Source of the DNA: Alopecurus myosuroides
Lineage: Eukaryota > Streptophyta > Magnoliopsida > Poales > Poaceae
Direction of reading: 5' to 3'
Assembly: GCA_028641055.1 (NCBI GenBank)
Contig: CM054062.1
Coordinates: 187,363,958-187,427,957 of the forward strand
Length of the DNA stretch: 64,000 nt
Position 1 is the stretch's first letter, and each line of letters opens with the position of its first letter. The position numbers and the translations under genes were made by a program. Positions 36,726 through 47,815 of the stretch are shown here, in pieces. The notes beneath the pieces were generated by a model. That model did not search any database. It had not been told where the DNA came from and worked only from the letters and a program-made list of their open reading frames with translations.

Positions 36726-39700
36726 TCAGGTCGAGCTAGCAACGTTCTCGGTGTTGGCTTTGGCCGCTTCATCTTCAGTACTGGCCTTGGTAGCATCTGC
36801 TTCCGAGCTGGCGACATCTTTCTTCGTGGTGTCTGCATCTGTCTCAGTGGCAGCCTGATCTGAGGTGGCTGTGGCCACCGAGATGGGCCCCGTCGCCGAG
36901 GTGGAGGCAGTCGCTTGGGCGCGGAGGCTAACTGTGTCGTCGAGGGCAGCTCCTGACGAGGTGCCGAACTCGAGCGCGGCGGTGTCGATCGACATCTTCT
37001 CGCCCTCGTCTTCCTCATCGCTACCCTCGACGAATGCGGCATTCCCCTTCCCGATGTCGTCGGCGGGTCGGTCGAAGAAGCTCAAGTCCGTCTCCTCCTC
37101 GTCCGTCTCTTCGTCTTCGCCCTCCTCCTCGCCTTCGTCTACTTCGGTGTCGGGCTTGGTGAGGCCGTCGATGAAGGTCGCGGTGTCCGCATACTGGGCA
37201 ACCTCGTGTGCCACGAGCTGGCGGATAGCCACACAGTCGGAATCCGTCCCCCACGTGGAATCCTCGCGCATCTCGCAGACGACTTGCAAGTTGAGATTTT
37301 CGTACCAACTGGTGACGAACAGCAGCATCATGTCGGCGCCTGCCCGAGCTCCAGACGCCCGCCACTTCTTCAGCTCGGCCTTCACGCCGTTCAGCTTCAA
37401 GGCGAGTCCATGGATTGTTGTTGGCGCGGAATCCTGAGGCCAGAAGAGGTAGTGGAGCTTGAAGGCAATGCGCACCAGCTCGGTGCCCACTCCTCCTAGA
37501 CGTTGAAGCTGACCTTGCATGACGAGGAGGCATTCTTCAATTTCTTCCTTGGTGTCCGTGGGCTCGCCCTTCTCGGCGCGAGCTGCTCGGGCCTTTGCCA
37601 AAGTAGGCTTGCACGAAGACTCAAGGCCGGGGAAGACTTCTATAAGAGCTATTGAGAAGATCAGAGACGGAAGCAGAGTAGAAAATGAACCGAGTAACAG
37701 AGACGCAGAAAAGAGGGCACGTACTGTTCAGATCGTAGAGTAGCCCCTGAAGCTTGCTCTTCCACAATTCCTCGTCGGCTAGGTGCCTTTCTTCAATCAA
37801 GCGGAGCCCATCCAGCTGAGCGAAGAGTTTAGCATCGGTCTTCTTCAGCACCTCGCACTCCTGCTCAAGGGCTCTCTCCTTGGCCTTAGCTGCTGCTTCT
37901 TTTTTCTCCTTCTCGGCAATCAAACTCTTCTTCTCGGCTGCTAAGTTGAGGGCATCCTGGAGCGCAGTCTGCAGCTGGGTCTGGAGAGCTTCCATCTCGG
38001 TAGCATGTTCTTTCATTAGCTCGACAGCTTGGCTGGACAGTTGCTGCTGCACCTCAGCAGGCTTGAGACAGTCAAGATGCTCCTCGACGAACTTCTTATG
38101 ATCTTCTGCGGAGAGCAAAGCATGGTTAGCAGAGTAGCAAAAAAAGAAACGTAAAAACAAGCCGAGAAGAAGATACATACCTTCCAGTCTCTTGATCGTG
38201 GCTTGGCCACTCTCAACGAAGGCACGGCAGTTCGAGTGCTCCTCGGCCAGGGCCTTTAACTTCCCTGCAGAGTAGAAGTGGTTAGCGCAAAAAGCAAAAG
38301 CGAGCGTAAACACCAAACGCAAGAACCGCGTAGCTAAGAGCGTACCTTCAACTTCAGAAAGCCTAAGGGTGCTGTTCATGACATCCTTCTCGGCTGCCTC
38401 GTCGGCTATGCGCTCCTTTTCTAGGGCGGCAATGCGCCTCCTAGCAATGCAATGGTTCCAAAGCAGCCGACGATACAGGCCGGTCCTCTTCAATAAGCTA
38501 TTCTAAGAAGCAAAAGAAAAAAGAATCAGACAAAGTGATAAAGATTCAACCCGAGAAGGCGGCAACTCGGTTGAGTATCCGCCTACCCGGCCAGAATCTC
38601 GGGGACTGGGTGATGGGTAAGGAAAAGAAGAAGAGTAGAGGAAAAGGAAAAAGCAACTCGGGAAGGATGAGTAAGACTTACTGCGTAAGATTGCTCAAGG
38701 TCCTCTGCAGCCTTGCGGTGGACGAACATCTTGGCGGCGAGAGTGCTGGTGTTGGATGAGATGGTCATGGGCTTGTAACCCATGTCCGCCTTGTTCCAAT
38801 CGACGCGCATGTGATCCAAGTCGCCCAACTCCATCTCGTCCCAGTTCGGGTTACCAAGGACCTTGCTGTCCCACTTGGCGTCGATAAATCCGACCAGGTC
38901 AATCATTTGCTCAAGGCCCGTGGACGTCACCGCCTTGTCCTGGACCTCGCGCGAAGAGATGGAGATGGACTTGTCCTGATTCTTGGCTGGGGGTCTGGAG
39001 TCCACTGCCGCGGCCTGCTTCCCTTTCTTGAGAGCAAGTTTCCTCTCCTCAGGGGTTAAGCCAACCTGGTACTGCTGGCTGACCTTCACCATGTAAGGTG
39101 GGAAGCTGGGCGGATCCGGGATGTGGGATGCTGCAGCGGCATCACCAGCCGCGCCGGGCTCGCGGATAACCAGTTGACCAGGCTTGGAGGTTGGTTTTGG
39201 AGACGGCATCACGGCTACATCTTGCGCGCCACCACGCGGCGGGTTCCGGCGAACAGCGCCCTCTGGCGGGCCAGATGGCTTCTCGGCAGCCCGCTTCTTG
39301 GAAGTCTCCTTCTTGGCGGCTATCTTCTCGGCGGCCTTCTTCTCGGCGGCCTTCTCTGCTGCAGCTTCCTGGGTTATCTTCTTCGCAACCGGCTTGGCCG
39401 GAGGGCTGGCTGCAGCTTTAGTCTTCTGCGCCAATGAAGAGCTTGGCGCAGTGGAGGAGGTACCCTGCTGAGTAGGCGGCGCCAAGGGCGCGCTACTCGG
39501 CACGGCATCCAGCTGAGCGCTACACTGCGCGGCGCCTGGTTGCGCGTCACTCAGGGGGTATTGCTCCGCCTCGCTGACTACTTCAACCCGCTGCTCGGCA
39601 GCGGGATCCTGCTGTGAGGCGTCTGGAACTTCTACCCGCGCCTGGGCCGCGGGGTCTTCTTGTTCAGCAGCTCCTGTTGCTGGCTGCTCTTGTTCTTCTT

Positions 39701-41846
39701 CCTGCCGCTCAAGGGCGGCGTCATCGTGCATCTCGTGGTCTTGATCTTGGTTCTCCTCGGCTGTGTTGGCTGGAGGAGAAGGAGGCTTCTCGTGGCGAGC
39801 AGCGTCCTGCGCCTCCTGTTCTGCGCTGAGGGACTGCTGCTCCTGCTCGACGTCATGGGTGTCGGTATCCCTGTACCGAGCCTCGTTGGAGTCTTCTCCT
39901 CGTGCAGGAGAGGACGCGCCCGCTCTGTCCTGCGCTGCGGGCTCGCTCTCATCGTCGAGGTCGATAAGATTATCGACGTCGATGGCCATTTTCTTCTTGG
40001 TCTTGGTGGGCGCGAGAGCGGCGTCAGCATCCAAGGGGGCTCTGAAGAGGGAAATATGTTCAGAAAAGAGAAAAGGGCAGAAGAAACCGAGAAGAGATAA
40101 CAAAGTAAAAGAATTGGGAGTTTGCAGCAATATAGGCGCATAACTGAGGGGAAAGTACTTACCCTTTACGGGTAGGAATCGCCCGTGCTCGTTTCGTCGC
40201 GATCTTCGTGGTCGTCTTCCCGGCTCCAGTCTTCTTCTTCTTGGCGGGGGGCTCCTGAGCACCGCTACCCGTCCGTTTGCGGGTAAGAGGAGCAGCAACC
40301 GAGAGCGGCTTGACGACAAGGGCTTCCTCGCCCTCATCGTCGCCCTCCTCTTCAGCGTCAGCATCATCTGTGAAATTGGGAAAAAGGAAGAATAGCTCAG
40401 AAGCAGGAGGCAATTGGTTTGTACTACTTGCGACCAATCCGAATGAGCCCAATCACCTTCGTCTTCGTCCTCAGTCCAATCACGGACAGACGCGTCTACG
40501 CGATGCTTCTCCGTCTGGGCGTGAGGAAGGTTGAGCTTGTCCGCGTTCTCAAAGGAGACCTCGTCGTCTTCTTCCCGGTCATCCTACCAGTTGTCCTCAA
40601 AGCGTTCTTGGCTCTCAGCAAGCTGGCGAGCAAGGACCTGAAGAATAGCAAAGCATCACAAGTTAGTCGAGTAGCAGGGAGGTATCCTACTCGGAAAGGC
40701 GTGCAAACCTAAAAGCACATTAAGCCTAAGCAGTCCTACTCGGCAAGGCGTGCAAACACCAAGCACATTAAGCCTAAGCAATTCTGCTAAGTGCCTTACT
40801 CGGGATGGCGTGCAAACGTTAAGCACGTCAAGCCTAAGCAGTTCTACTCAGCACAGAGTGCAAGTGCTAATCGCAGCAAGATAAGAAGGCCAACTACTCG
40901 GAACATACATACAAAAAGCAAGATAAGGAGTACGTACCCGCTCGATTGGCTTCGTACGGCTGTATGGAATGAAGCCATACTGCCAATTGTCTCTGAGCCC
41001 GGTGGTCAGGATGGATCGCGCGTGAGCGGCGACATCCGCGTTGCTGAGCTCGAACGTGGTCGTCCGAGTACAATCGCGGGGGCCGCCCATGTAGCACATG
41101 GGGTGGGCGCGTTGCTGGAGTGGCAGCACCCGCCTGGCGATCCAGCAGGCGACTGGATCATCGCTCTTGAGCCCTTCTTCAATCAGGTAGCCGAGGCGCT
41201 CCTCCATCTGCGTCAAATTGCTGTCGACGGACGGCTTGGACTTCCAGTTCTGCCCGGTAGGAGCTCGGTTGCTCCACGGGGGCAGATTGATCATGTCCTC
41301 CACCTTGGCTCCCTTCTTGGCCGGGATGTTCTTCACGTACAGAAAAGACCTCTGCCACTTACGGACAGAATCCAAGCCCTTGATGCGGGGATGGTTGGTT
41401 CCAGGGCGTTGCACCATCATGGCGCTGCCGGTCTCGGTTATCCGGCTGCTGGTGTCCGCCCCGTCTTTCTTGCCTTTGCTCTGCTGGCGGAAGAAAAAGT
41501 ACCTTGACCACGTTTCCGTCGTGGGGCGAACGCCGAGGAAGGATTCGCACACCACAGCGTGGTAGGAGAGGAAGACGACAGCATTGGGAGGAAGGTGGTG
41601 CATCTGGAGACCATAGTGGTCGAGGAAGGAACGAAGAAAACCTGATGCGGGAAGCCCAAATCCTCGCGCGAAGTGCGCGAGGAAGACGACATGCTCTCCC
41701 TCTTCGGGAGCCGGAACGAGCTCGTCGCCAGGTTGCCGGCAGCGAACACCGGGAGGAACCCTCCGGGTGTTCACCAGCCATTGGCAGTCCTCGGCGGTGA
41801 CCTCGGACCCCGCCCAGCCGACGCGAGCGTTGTCGTCGCGGGCCAT
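36726..41846 (-). pseudogene. Antisense eight-exon accessory gene of Tat element 2 (putative gypsy-type transposon protein), one premature stop
   Basis: Proposed minus-strand exons: 41846-40938, 40637-40457, 40367-40163, 40041-38682, 38502-38346, 38264-38181, 38105-37725 and 37639-36726. All seven introns (75-300 bp) are GT-AG. Exon lengths sum to 4191 bp, exactly 1397 codons, and the frame holds across every junction. The only internal stop is TAG in exon 2 after FEDNW. Exon 1 carries the PF04195-type segment (GFGLPASGFLRSFLDHYGLQ, ETWSRYFFFRQQ). Exon 4 is Ala/Glu/Lys-rich with basic patches (KPVAKKITQEAAAEKAAEKK). Exons 5-7 look coiled-coil (LNLAAEKKSLIAEKEKKEAA). Exon 8 has a conserved-looking segment, then an acidic tail. 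Antisense genes here are known in Tat elements, and their function is unknown. Convergent with pol. Confidence 0.75.
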
Positions 41847-42012
41847 GGCGGAGAGGAAGAAATTGGAGAGAAAAGATTGAGGCTTTGGTGGAATGGAAGA
41901 ACTCGCGGCGGCGCAGTAAGTTGCGCGGCGGCGAGAAGCTCTGCAGCGGCGGAGAAACGGGAAGGCAGAGGTGAATTGTGAGCGGAAGGAGAAGAAGGAG
42001 TTACCGAGGGGG

Positions 42013-42020
42013 TATTTATA
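42013..42020 (-). promoter_or_regulatory. TATA box of the antisense gene of Tat element 2
   Basis: TATAAATA on minus, about 167 bp upstream of the ATG at 41846, inside the small palindrome GGTAT-TT-ATACC. The position matches that of the promoter at 1796-1803 in element 1. Confidence 0.6.
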
Positions 42021-42535
42021 CCGCTCCTCGAGTTACCGTTACGAGTTGAGGAAGTGGGATCGATCGTGGCAGTAATCGTGCGGCGTGGGGTCTGTGGACC
42101 GGTTAGAAACGCACACAGCGCGGAACGCGCGCGTAACGGCCGCATTAGATCCCACGACGAGATCGTGGGCGATTGCTGTGCATGATGGGACGTTACGAGC
42201 TGGTGGGCCCACCCCGTGAAAACTGGGCGCGTGGCCTGTCAGTTACCGGGCACCGAGGCGTCGCGGTCGTGGATGCGTGACACGTGCCCAGTTGCGATGC
42301 GAAAAGCCGGATTGTGCTCTGCGCCGCAGAGATTCTGTTTGGGAAAATTCTCTAAGTCTTTTTACTCGGTTACAGAGAAGTGAAGTAGCTCTATTCGGAG
42401 GGGAAGAAACTCAAGGTATGTTCCAGAATGCTACTCGGAGGTTTTACTCGGCATCGTGAAGTTCAAGGGCAATGTTGCCAAGATTGGGTTAAAGCTGGCA
42501 GGGCCCAGTGAACGAGTTCGCAGGACTCTACCAGC
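42021..42535. other. Upstream region of the antisense gene, before the PPT
   Basis: GC-rich with no coding signal. It probably serves as the antisense promoter region and as the 3' untranslated part of the sense genomic RNA. Confidence 0.45.
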
Positions 42536-42547
42536 TTCGGGGACTGC
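42536..42547 (+). promoter_or_regulatory. Polypurine tract of Tat element 2
   Basis: TTCGGGGACTGC directly before the LTR start TGTCGGGGGG at 42548. It is not purely purine, but it sits at the right place, and its core is repeated in pol. Confidence 0.6.
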
Positions 42548-43422
42548 TGTCGGGGGGTTACCCCCGAGTAGGGTAAAGGCAAGTGCTAAAGGCAAGGTCA
42601 GAAGAGAAGTTTGGTCGAGTAGCCGCCTACCCGGTACTCGTTACCCGGTCGACTGCTACTCGGTCTTACACAAAAGATGGTCAGAAGGATGAATCCAGGA
42701 AGTCGTGATTGTTCGAGTAGGAGAGCTGGTCCGAGTAAAACTGGCGGGAACCTACTCGGGCTAGAAGTCAAAGGAGCCATTCTGACAACGGATCCCGCGT
42801 ATCCCGGGTCCGTACTGGGCACTGTTCACAGCACTGTTCATCTGGGGACGGCGTGCCTGACAGCGACAGTGTGTCAGCAGGGCGTCGCAGGATAGGGGGG
42901 ATCTACTCTGTGTTCGCACAGTGATAACAGACTGGTTACTTGGTTTTGCCCAACGACTTTCCGCATCAGGACAAGCTTAGAAGCCAAAGCTGTCAGCGGG
43001 AACTCGGAAGAAGGACGGTGTGCACACAATGTCGACACTTGTTTGTATTTGGCTGTATCCGGCTGGGCACCGGGTATATAAGGTGCCCCGCCGCCTCCTG
43101 CGTGAGGGACGAGACTTGGGCTGGATCATACGTAGAGATTCTTGACCTAATTCTACCCGGAGAGAGAAGAGTGGCTACTCGGTAGCTAGAACCATTGTAC
43201 TGTGGCTACTCGGTGAGACACCAGAATACATAAAGAAAGGCAGGAGTAGGGGTTTTACCTCCTCACGAGGGCCCTGAACCTGGGTAGATTGTGTTGTTTG
43301 CAGTGCTAGTTTCATCCTTCACGCGTCTACTCGTCGCGTGATCCCTCCCCGAGCGCCTCCAGCGTCCTTCGTCCCCACATCTTTAGCCATCCTATGGCAT
43401 CTGCCGTGACACCACCACGACA
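42548..43422 (+). repeat. 3' LTR of Tat element 2
   Basis: Begins TGTCGGGGGGTTACCCCCGA and ends CCACGACA, so its ends are inverted TGTCG/CGACA. 875 bp. Promoter at 43065-43088. Confidence 0.75.
43065..43088 (+). promoter_or_regulatory. LTR promoter TATA box inside a perfect inverted repeat
   Basis: GGGCACC (43065-43071) and GGTGCCC (43082-43088) flank a 10-nt interval ending TATATAA (43075-43081). Same geometry as 2432-2457 in Tat element 1, with different arm bases. Confidence 0.65.
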
Positions 43423-43717
43423 ACGAGTGAGGATTTCGTTTAGGATCTCGAGACTATCGCCAACATGTTTTGCCTGTGGCACATGAAGAAGATGGGCTCA
43501 ATGTTATTCATGTTTTCCGCTGTATATATTTGTTTACTGCTAGTCTTCTAAGACTATGCAAGTTGTAATACTATTTTGTAAAGATTGGATCTTGCGATGT
43601 AATAGAATTTGATGCATTTGCATGGTATTTCATTTTGTACTGTGGTGCTAGCAGTTGATCCAGGGACTAGCACACTAACACATGTATTTCACTTTTGCTA
43701 AAAAGTGGGATGCTACA
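43423..43717 (+). repeat. 3' end fragment of the gag-only Gypsy LTR family
   Basis: Matches 29926-30220 (3' LTR end), from ACGAGTGAGGATTTCG to the terminal CTACA, with moderate divergence. It lies directly after the Tat LTR end. Confidence 0.75.
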
Positions 43718-44361
43718 TTGGTATCAACCATACCTTGTTCAATCTCGTTACCGACAAGTACTCTTTTCTCGTTCCCATGAAATAACATCCTTGTGACCAT
43801 ATCACTTGCTTGCAAGCGGTGTCAATGTGATATCACCGAGTTGGCCCAGAGTATATCTCTCCGTCATTTTGGATGGACAAATCCCACTCTTGATCCATGA
43901 TCCTCAACTAACACTTTCCGAATACCTAACATCACCTTTATAGTCACCCTGTTACGGTGTGACGTTTGATGACATCAAAGCACCCTTCCGGTATCAGTGA
44001 TTGACATGATCTCATGGTCTAAGGAATAAGTTACTTCATATGTTTGATATAACAATGTAAACTTAATGACTTGATCAAATTGCTATATTCACTATGGGTA
44101 TATGTTCATCACATCATTATTCTAATGATATGACCCTGTTATTAACAACATCCAATGTTCATGATCAGGAAACCTTGATGATCTATTAATCAACGAGCTA
44201 GTTAAAAGAGAGGCTTTACTAGGAACCATTGTTTGTTTATTAAATACACATGTATCAACGTTTCCGATGGATACAATTCTAGCATGAGAAATAAACATCA
44301 TCATAAACAAGGAATAAGATAATAACCATTTTATTATTGCCTCTCGGGCATATTCCCTTCA
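43718..44361 (-). repeat. Copia LTR fragment joined to the Gypsy LTR end
   Basis: Matches 17611-18253 of the nested Copia LTR (same orientation, no net indel, scattered changes), ending CCCTTCA. The join to the left fragment falls on the shared word TGGTATCA. Confidence 0.75.
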
Positions 44362-44705
44362 TATCTTACTTTGTGTCAAATGTTATCACCTCCTTTATTA
44401 AGAACATAATCCCTAAAAAAATTCTATTCATGAAAAGACTTTGTGATAATTGAAGTATGTGTTATTTACTTAATAGCTCTGACATAGACTCTTCCGTAAA
44501 GATAAGATTGATATGATGGTTGTTCTCTAACCAAGAACACAGTTTTCCATAGCTCAATGAATTTGCACTCACTATACCATTATATGATTGAATCATTACT
44601 TCTCTTTGATAAGCATCATGGGAAATATTGTTTTATAGAATTATTAGTGTTTATTGAATAATTGTTGATGCTTGATGTCTGTATTCTTTATTATCGACAC
44701 CTCAC
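44362..44705 (+). other. Internal sequence of a Gypsy element interrupted at 44706
   Basis: AT-rich and without a gene. By position it is the 3' internal part of the element whose PPT and LTR lie at 54381-55896. Ends with the target duplication CTCAC (44701-44705). Confidence 0.4.
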
Positions 44706-47700
44706 TGTGACGCCCCGAGATCGGGCACTATGCAGATTTCAGCATTCCCGCAAAAATCCACATAATAACCGATTCTAGGTTGCCACTTGTGATAACATTA
44801 CAACAGTTCACGAATAATCCACAACAACAACAGAAAAGATATATACAAGATGACTCAAACGAGCCAAGGATACAACTGATACAATACAAAGATCCAAATA
44901 ACAGCGGAAGAAACAACATATCGTCCGTCTACGGACAAGATCCAAATTGGACTAAGAGTCCTGAAGATAACCGAGAGCGTCCAATCCCTGCCCAGGCCAA
45001 GCCGGAGGGATTCCCAAGCTAACGTCGTCAGACTTCAAACCTGTTGACTGCAATATTGAATATGCAGCCACGAAAAAGGATTCGTGGGTCAGTACGGTTA
45101 AGTACTGGCAAGTGGATAAACCATACTCACAAGATACCGGCATAGCCAGTCATCACAAGATACAAATACTTTGGGATCAACGGAAAAGGAAGGGGTTATT
45201 GCAATTAAGCGACAGCGGGCTGCACTAACCAACTACAGAAACACACTACAACATCCGACTAAAAGAGGGGGGATAAGATAGCGTATTGGAACCAACTACA
45301 ACTACTCACCAAACAAACCCATCCAATGTTACCCCCTACTAAGGAAGCAACCCAAGGATAACTCACACCGTTGGATTAATGATGTTCAACTTATTGTGTC
45401 AATAAGACTATTACTAGTCAAGTTATCATTAGTTAGGTGTGAGTTGTTCTGAGTACTTGTTAGCCAGTACTTTCACCAAGTTAACCATAACCGCGGAAAA
45501 CACGGCTTCTCGAGAAGATTTACCCTGCAGGGGTGCACCAATTTGGCCGTACACGTAAGAATAACCCGCCAGACGGGGGATCAACCCACCAAGCGAGGTA
45601 CTCAACACAACCCAACTCTTCTTCGCATCAAGCCCAAAGAACCCCGTGCAGTGAGCGCACGGCTAATCAAGCCCCACGAAGAAAAGGGGACCCTCATAGC
45701 ACTCTAAGACCGTGTCTCCCTAAATGCCGACTACAAAAGTTCCACCCGGGTACCAAGGGTTCGCAAGAACATGCATGCGGCAAATGGAAAACCCGAACTA
45801 AATGAGGCGATTTGGACGAGATGCGAATCGAATCAAATTGAGGGGGGCGCCCATACTCGCTTCCCACATGCGGTTAGTGCGCTCATCATGGATCAGTGGA
45901 CAAGACCCTTTTCCTATAAGGGTCGACACTAGCAGGCTTCAAAACCACGCCGGGCCTCCTGCCGGTGCCTTATCATCAAATTATTATTACCCAAAGCATT
46001 AACATGTTGTTGATTGAACTGAAACCCAACTATCAAACTAAACAGGTGATATGAAAGGAACAACAAGACTTGAGCGCAAACAACACTAAGCATGCAACTA
46101 CGACACGAGGGCCAACAGAGTAAACAAACAACAGTTAATAGGAAGTGGAAGGAAAAGGCTATATCATGGCTGCAAGGTAAACAATATGATAGGATCGAGA
46201 CACAAGCATCGTATCAACAGGCTAGAATAAGAACAACGGAAAGAATCGGTAACAAGTGATGAAAGGCATCCATATGGCAGCAAGTGAGTATACTTGCCTG
46301 AGATCCAGCAAGTAGAGGTACATCCACAGCACTTGTCGTTGCTCACATCATCTCAACGTCCTATCCGGGAAGAAGCAACGAACCTCGAACAAACACCGGA
46401 TGCAACAATTACTACTACGGCAAAAGATCCAGCATGATCAAGATATGGATGCATGACAATTTAATGGATGCATAGAAATAAACTAGTTGACATGATAAAC
46501 AGATTTAAATGGACCCATATGCAATTTGAGTTGCATATGAAAAGCCCATGAAATATGGTTGAAACAATTGTTTTACAACTAATCATCATGTGTAAGTGAA
46601 TTAGCATGATGCATGGATGAGCAAAACAACAAAATAACAACAATAGAACCAATTGGAAATAAGGGTTACCCATTTTGAAATTCACTTATTAAGTGTTGGG
46701 AATTTTGGTTACTTAAAGGTGTCACACAAGCATTTGTTGTTTTCATTAAGTTTAATTGTTCAAAACAGACAACAAGGTTCATATTTGATCAGAACACAAA
46801 ATTTTAGGTGGATTACATGCTTCAATTATTGGAAAAGGAATTACAATGATTTAATTATGAATTAAACAAGGTTAAACAAATTTTATTTGAATTTAATTCA
46901 AGTTTGAATATTATTTGAATTTTATTTGTTCAAAACATAAATTCAAATTCATATTTGAAAAGGTTATGTTTTTCTGGTTTGAAAACATATTTTATTTGTT
47001 GGAAAACAATTTCAGATGATTTAGTTAAGCATATTACCAATTTAAATGCATTAATTAATAGATGAAACAATTATTCAATTTAAATGTGGCAAACCAGGAA
47101 ACAAAGTTGATATTCAAGTGTGGCATGTGATTTTGGATGAAATTCATGTTTTGAGTATTTAATTTGGAGCAACCATTTGAAAGTTATTAATTATGCCATT
47201 TGTTTTGTCATTTTTAAGAATTATTAAATAGCATTAATTTTAATTGCCCAAAATGCAAAACAAAGTTGATAAACAGACAGTACATTGAATTTGGACTGAA
47301 AAACATATTTTATTTGTGTTATTTGAATTAATTATGAATTAATTATGGAATTAACCAAATTTGAGATGAATTGTTTAAATTTGAAATTTGAAACAATTTG
47401 AATTGTGCAAAACAGAAAACAAATGCTTTGAATAGGTGGATAATTAAATTTGGGTCAAGATACATATTTTATTTTTATTATTTGGACTTAGGAAATAAAA
47501 GTTATTAACATTTCATTTTCAGGGACCAAACTGCAAGGAAAAAGGACTTAGAGGGGAACAGGAATTTTATACAGGCCCCTGGGGTGTTTTTACACCCAGT
47601 GCCCCCCTGGCCTGAGCCGCTGCCGTGCGGGCCCAGCGCCAACGTGGCGGTTTGTGGAAGGTGAGGTGGCTCACAGGGCCACCGACTTGTGGACCCTGGC

Positions 47701-47719
47701 CCCTGCGCGAACAATTTTC

Positions 47720-47815
47720 AAAAAAAAGGGGTGGGCTTTATCCCACCGCGGGGATCGAACCCGGGTTGCCCAGCGGTGCGGAACGGAACTGAACCAATGC
47801 GCTACTCGTGTGGTT
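47720..47815 (-). other. tRNA-like segment with Pol III A and B boxes in the LTR
   Basis: On minus: TAGCGCATTGG (47804-47794), an A-box-like word, then GGTTCGATCCC (47761-47751), a perfect B box 33 bp downstream. Next come the hairpin GGTGGG-loop-CCCACC (47747-47730) and a run of eight T (47727-47720), which could act as a Pol III terminator. The acceptor stem does not pair, so it is not an intact tRNA gene. It could be a SINE relic. Repeated at 52760-52855. Confidence 0.45.

Larger units (their letters stand above)
31822..43422 (+). mobile_element. Tat-type Gypsy LTR retrotransposon, 5'-truncated (element 2)
   Basis: Order on the plus strand: protease, RT, RNase H, second archaeal-type RNase H, integrase, then a convergent antisense gene, PPT and 3' LTR (42548-43422). 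A second RNase H and an antisense ORF between pol and the 3' LTR are known features of plant Tat elements (Grande, RIRE2 and relatives). The 5' LTR, gag and start of protease are missing, lost at the junction with the inverted LTR fragment. The 3' flank begins with a different LTR fragment, so no target duplication can be read. Confidence 0.8.

Noticed and set aside
36865..37499. Plus-strand frames of 97-190 codons
   Set aside because: Shadows of exon 8 of the antisense gene. The minus frame has intron-consistent ends and protein-like composition.
39123..40143. Plus-strand frames over exon 4 of the antisense gene
   Set aside because: Shadows created by the Ala/Glu/Lys-rich minus-strand exon.
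47720..47815. Functional tRNA gene on minus
   Set aside because: B box and T-arm are good, but the acceptor stem does not pair and no clear anticodon arm forms. Annotated as a tRNA-like segment only.
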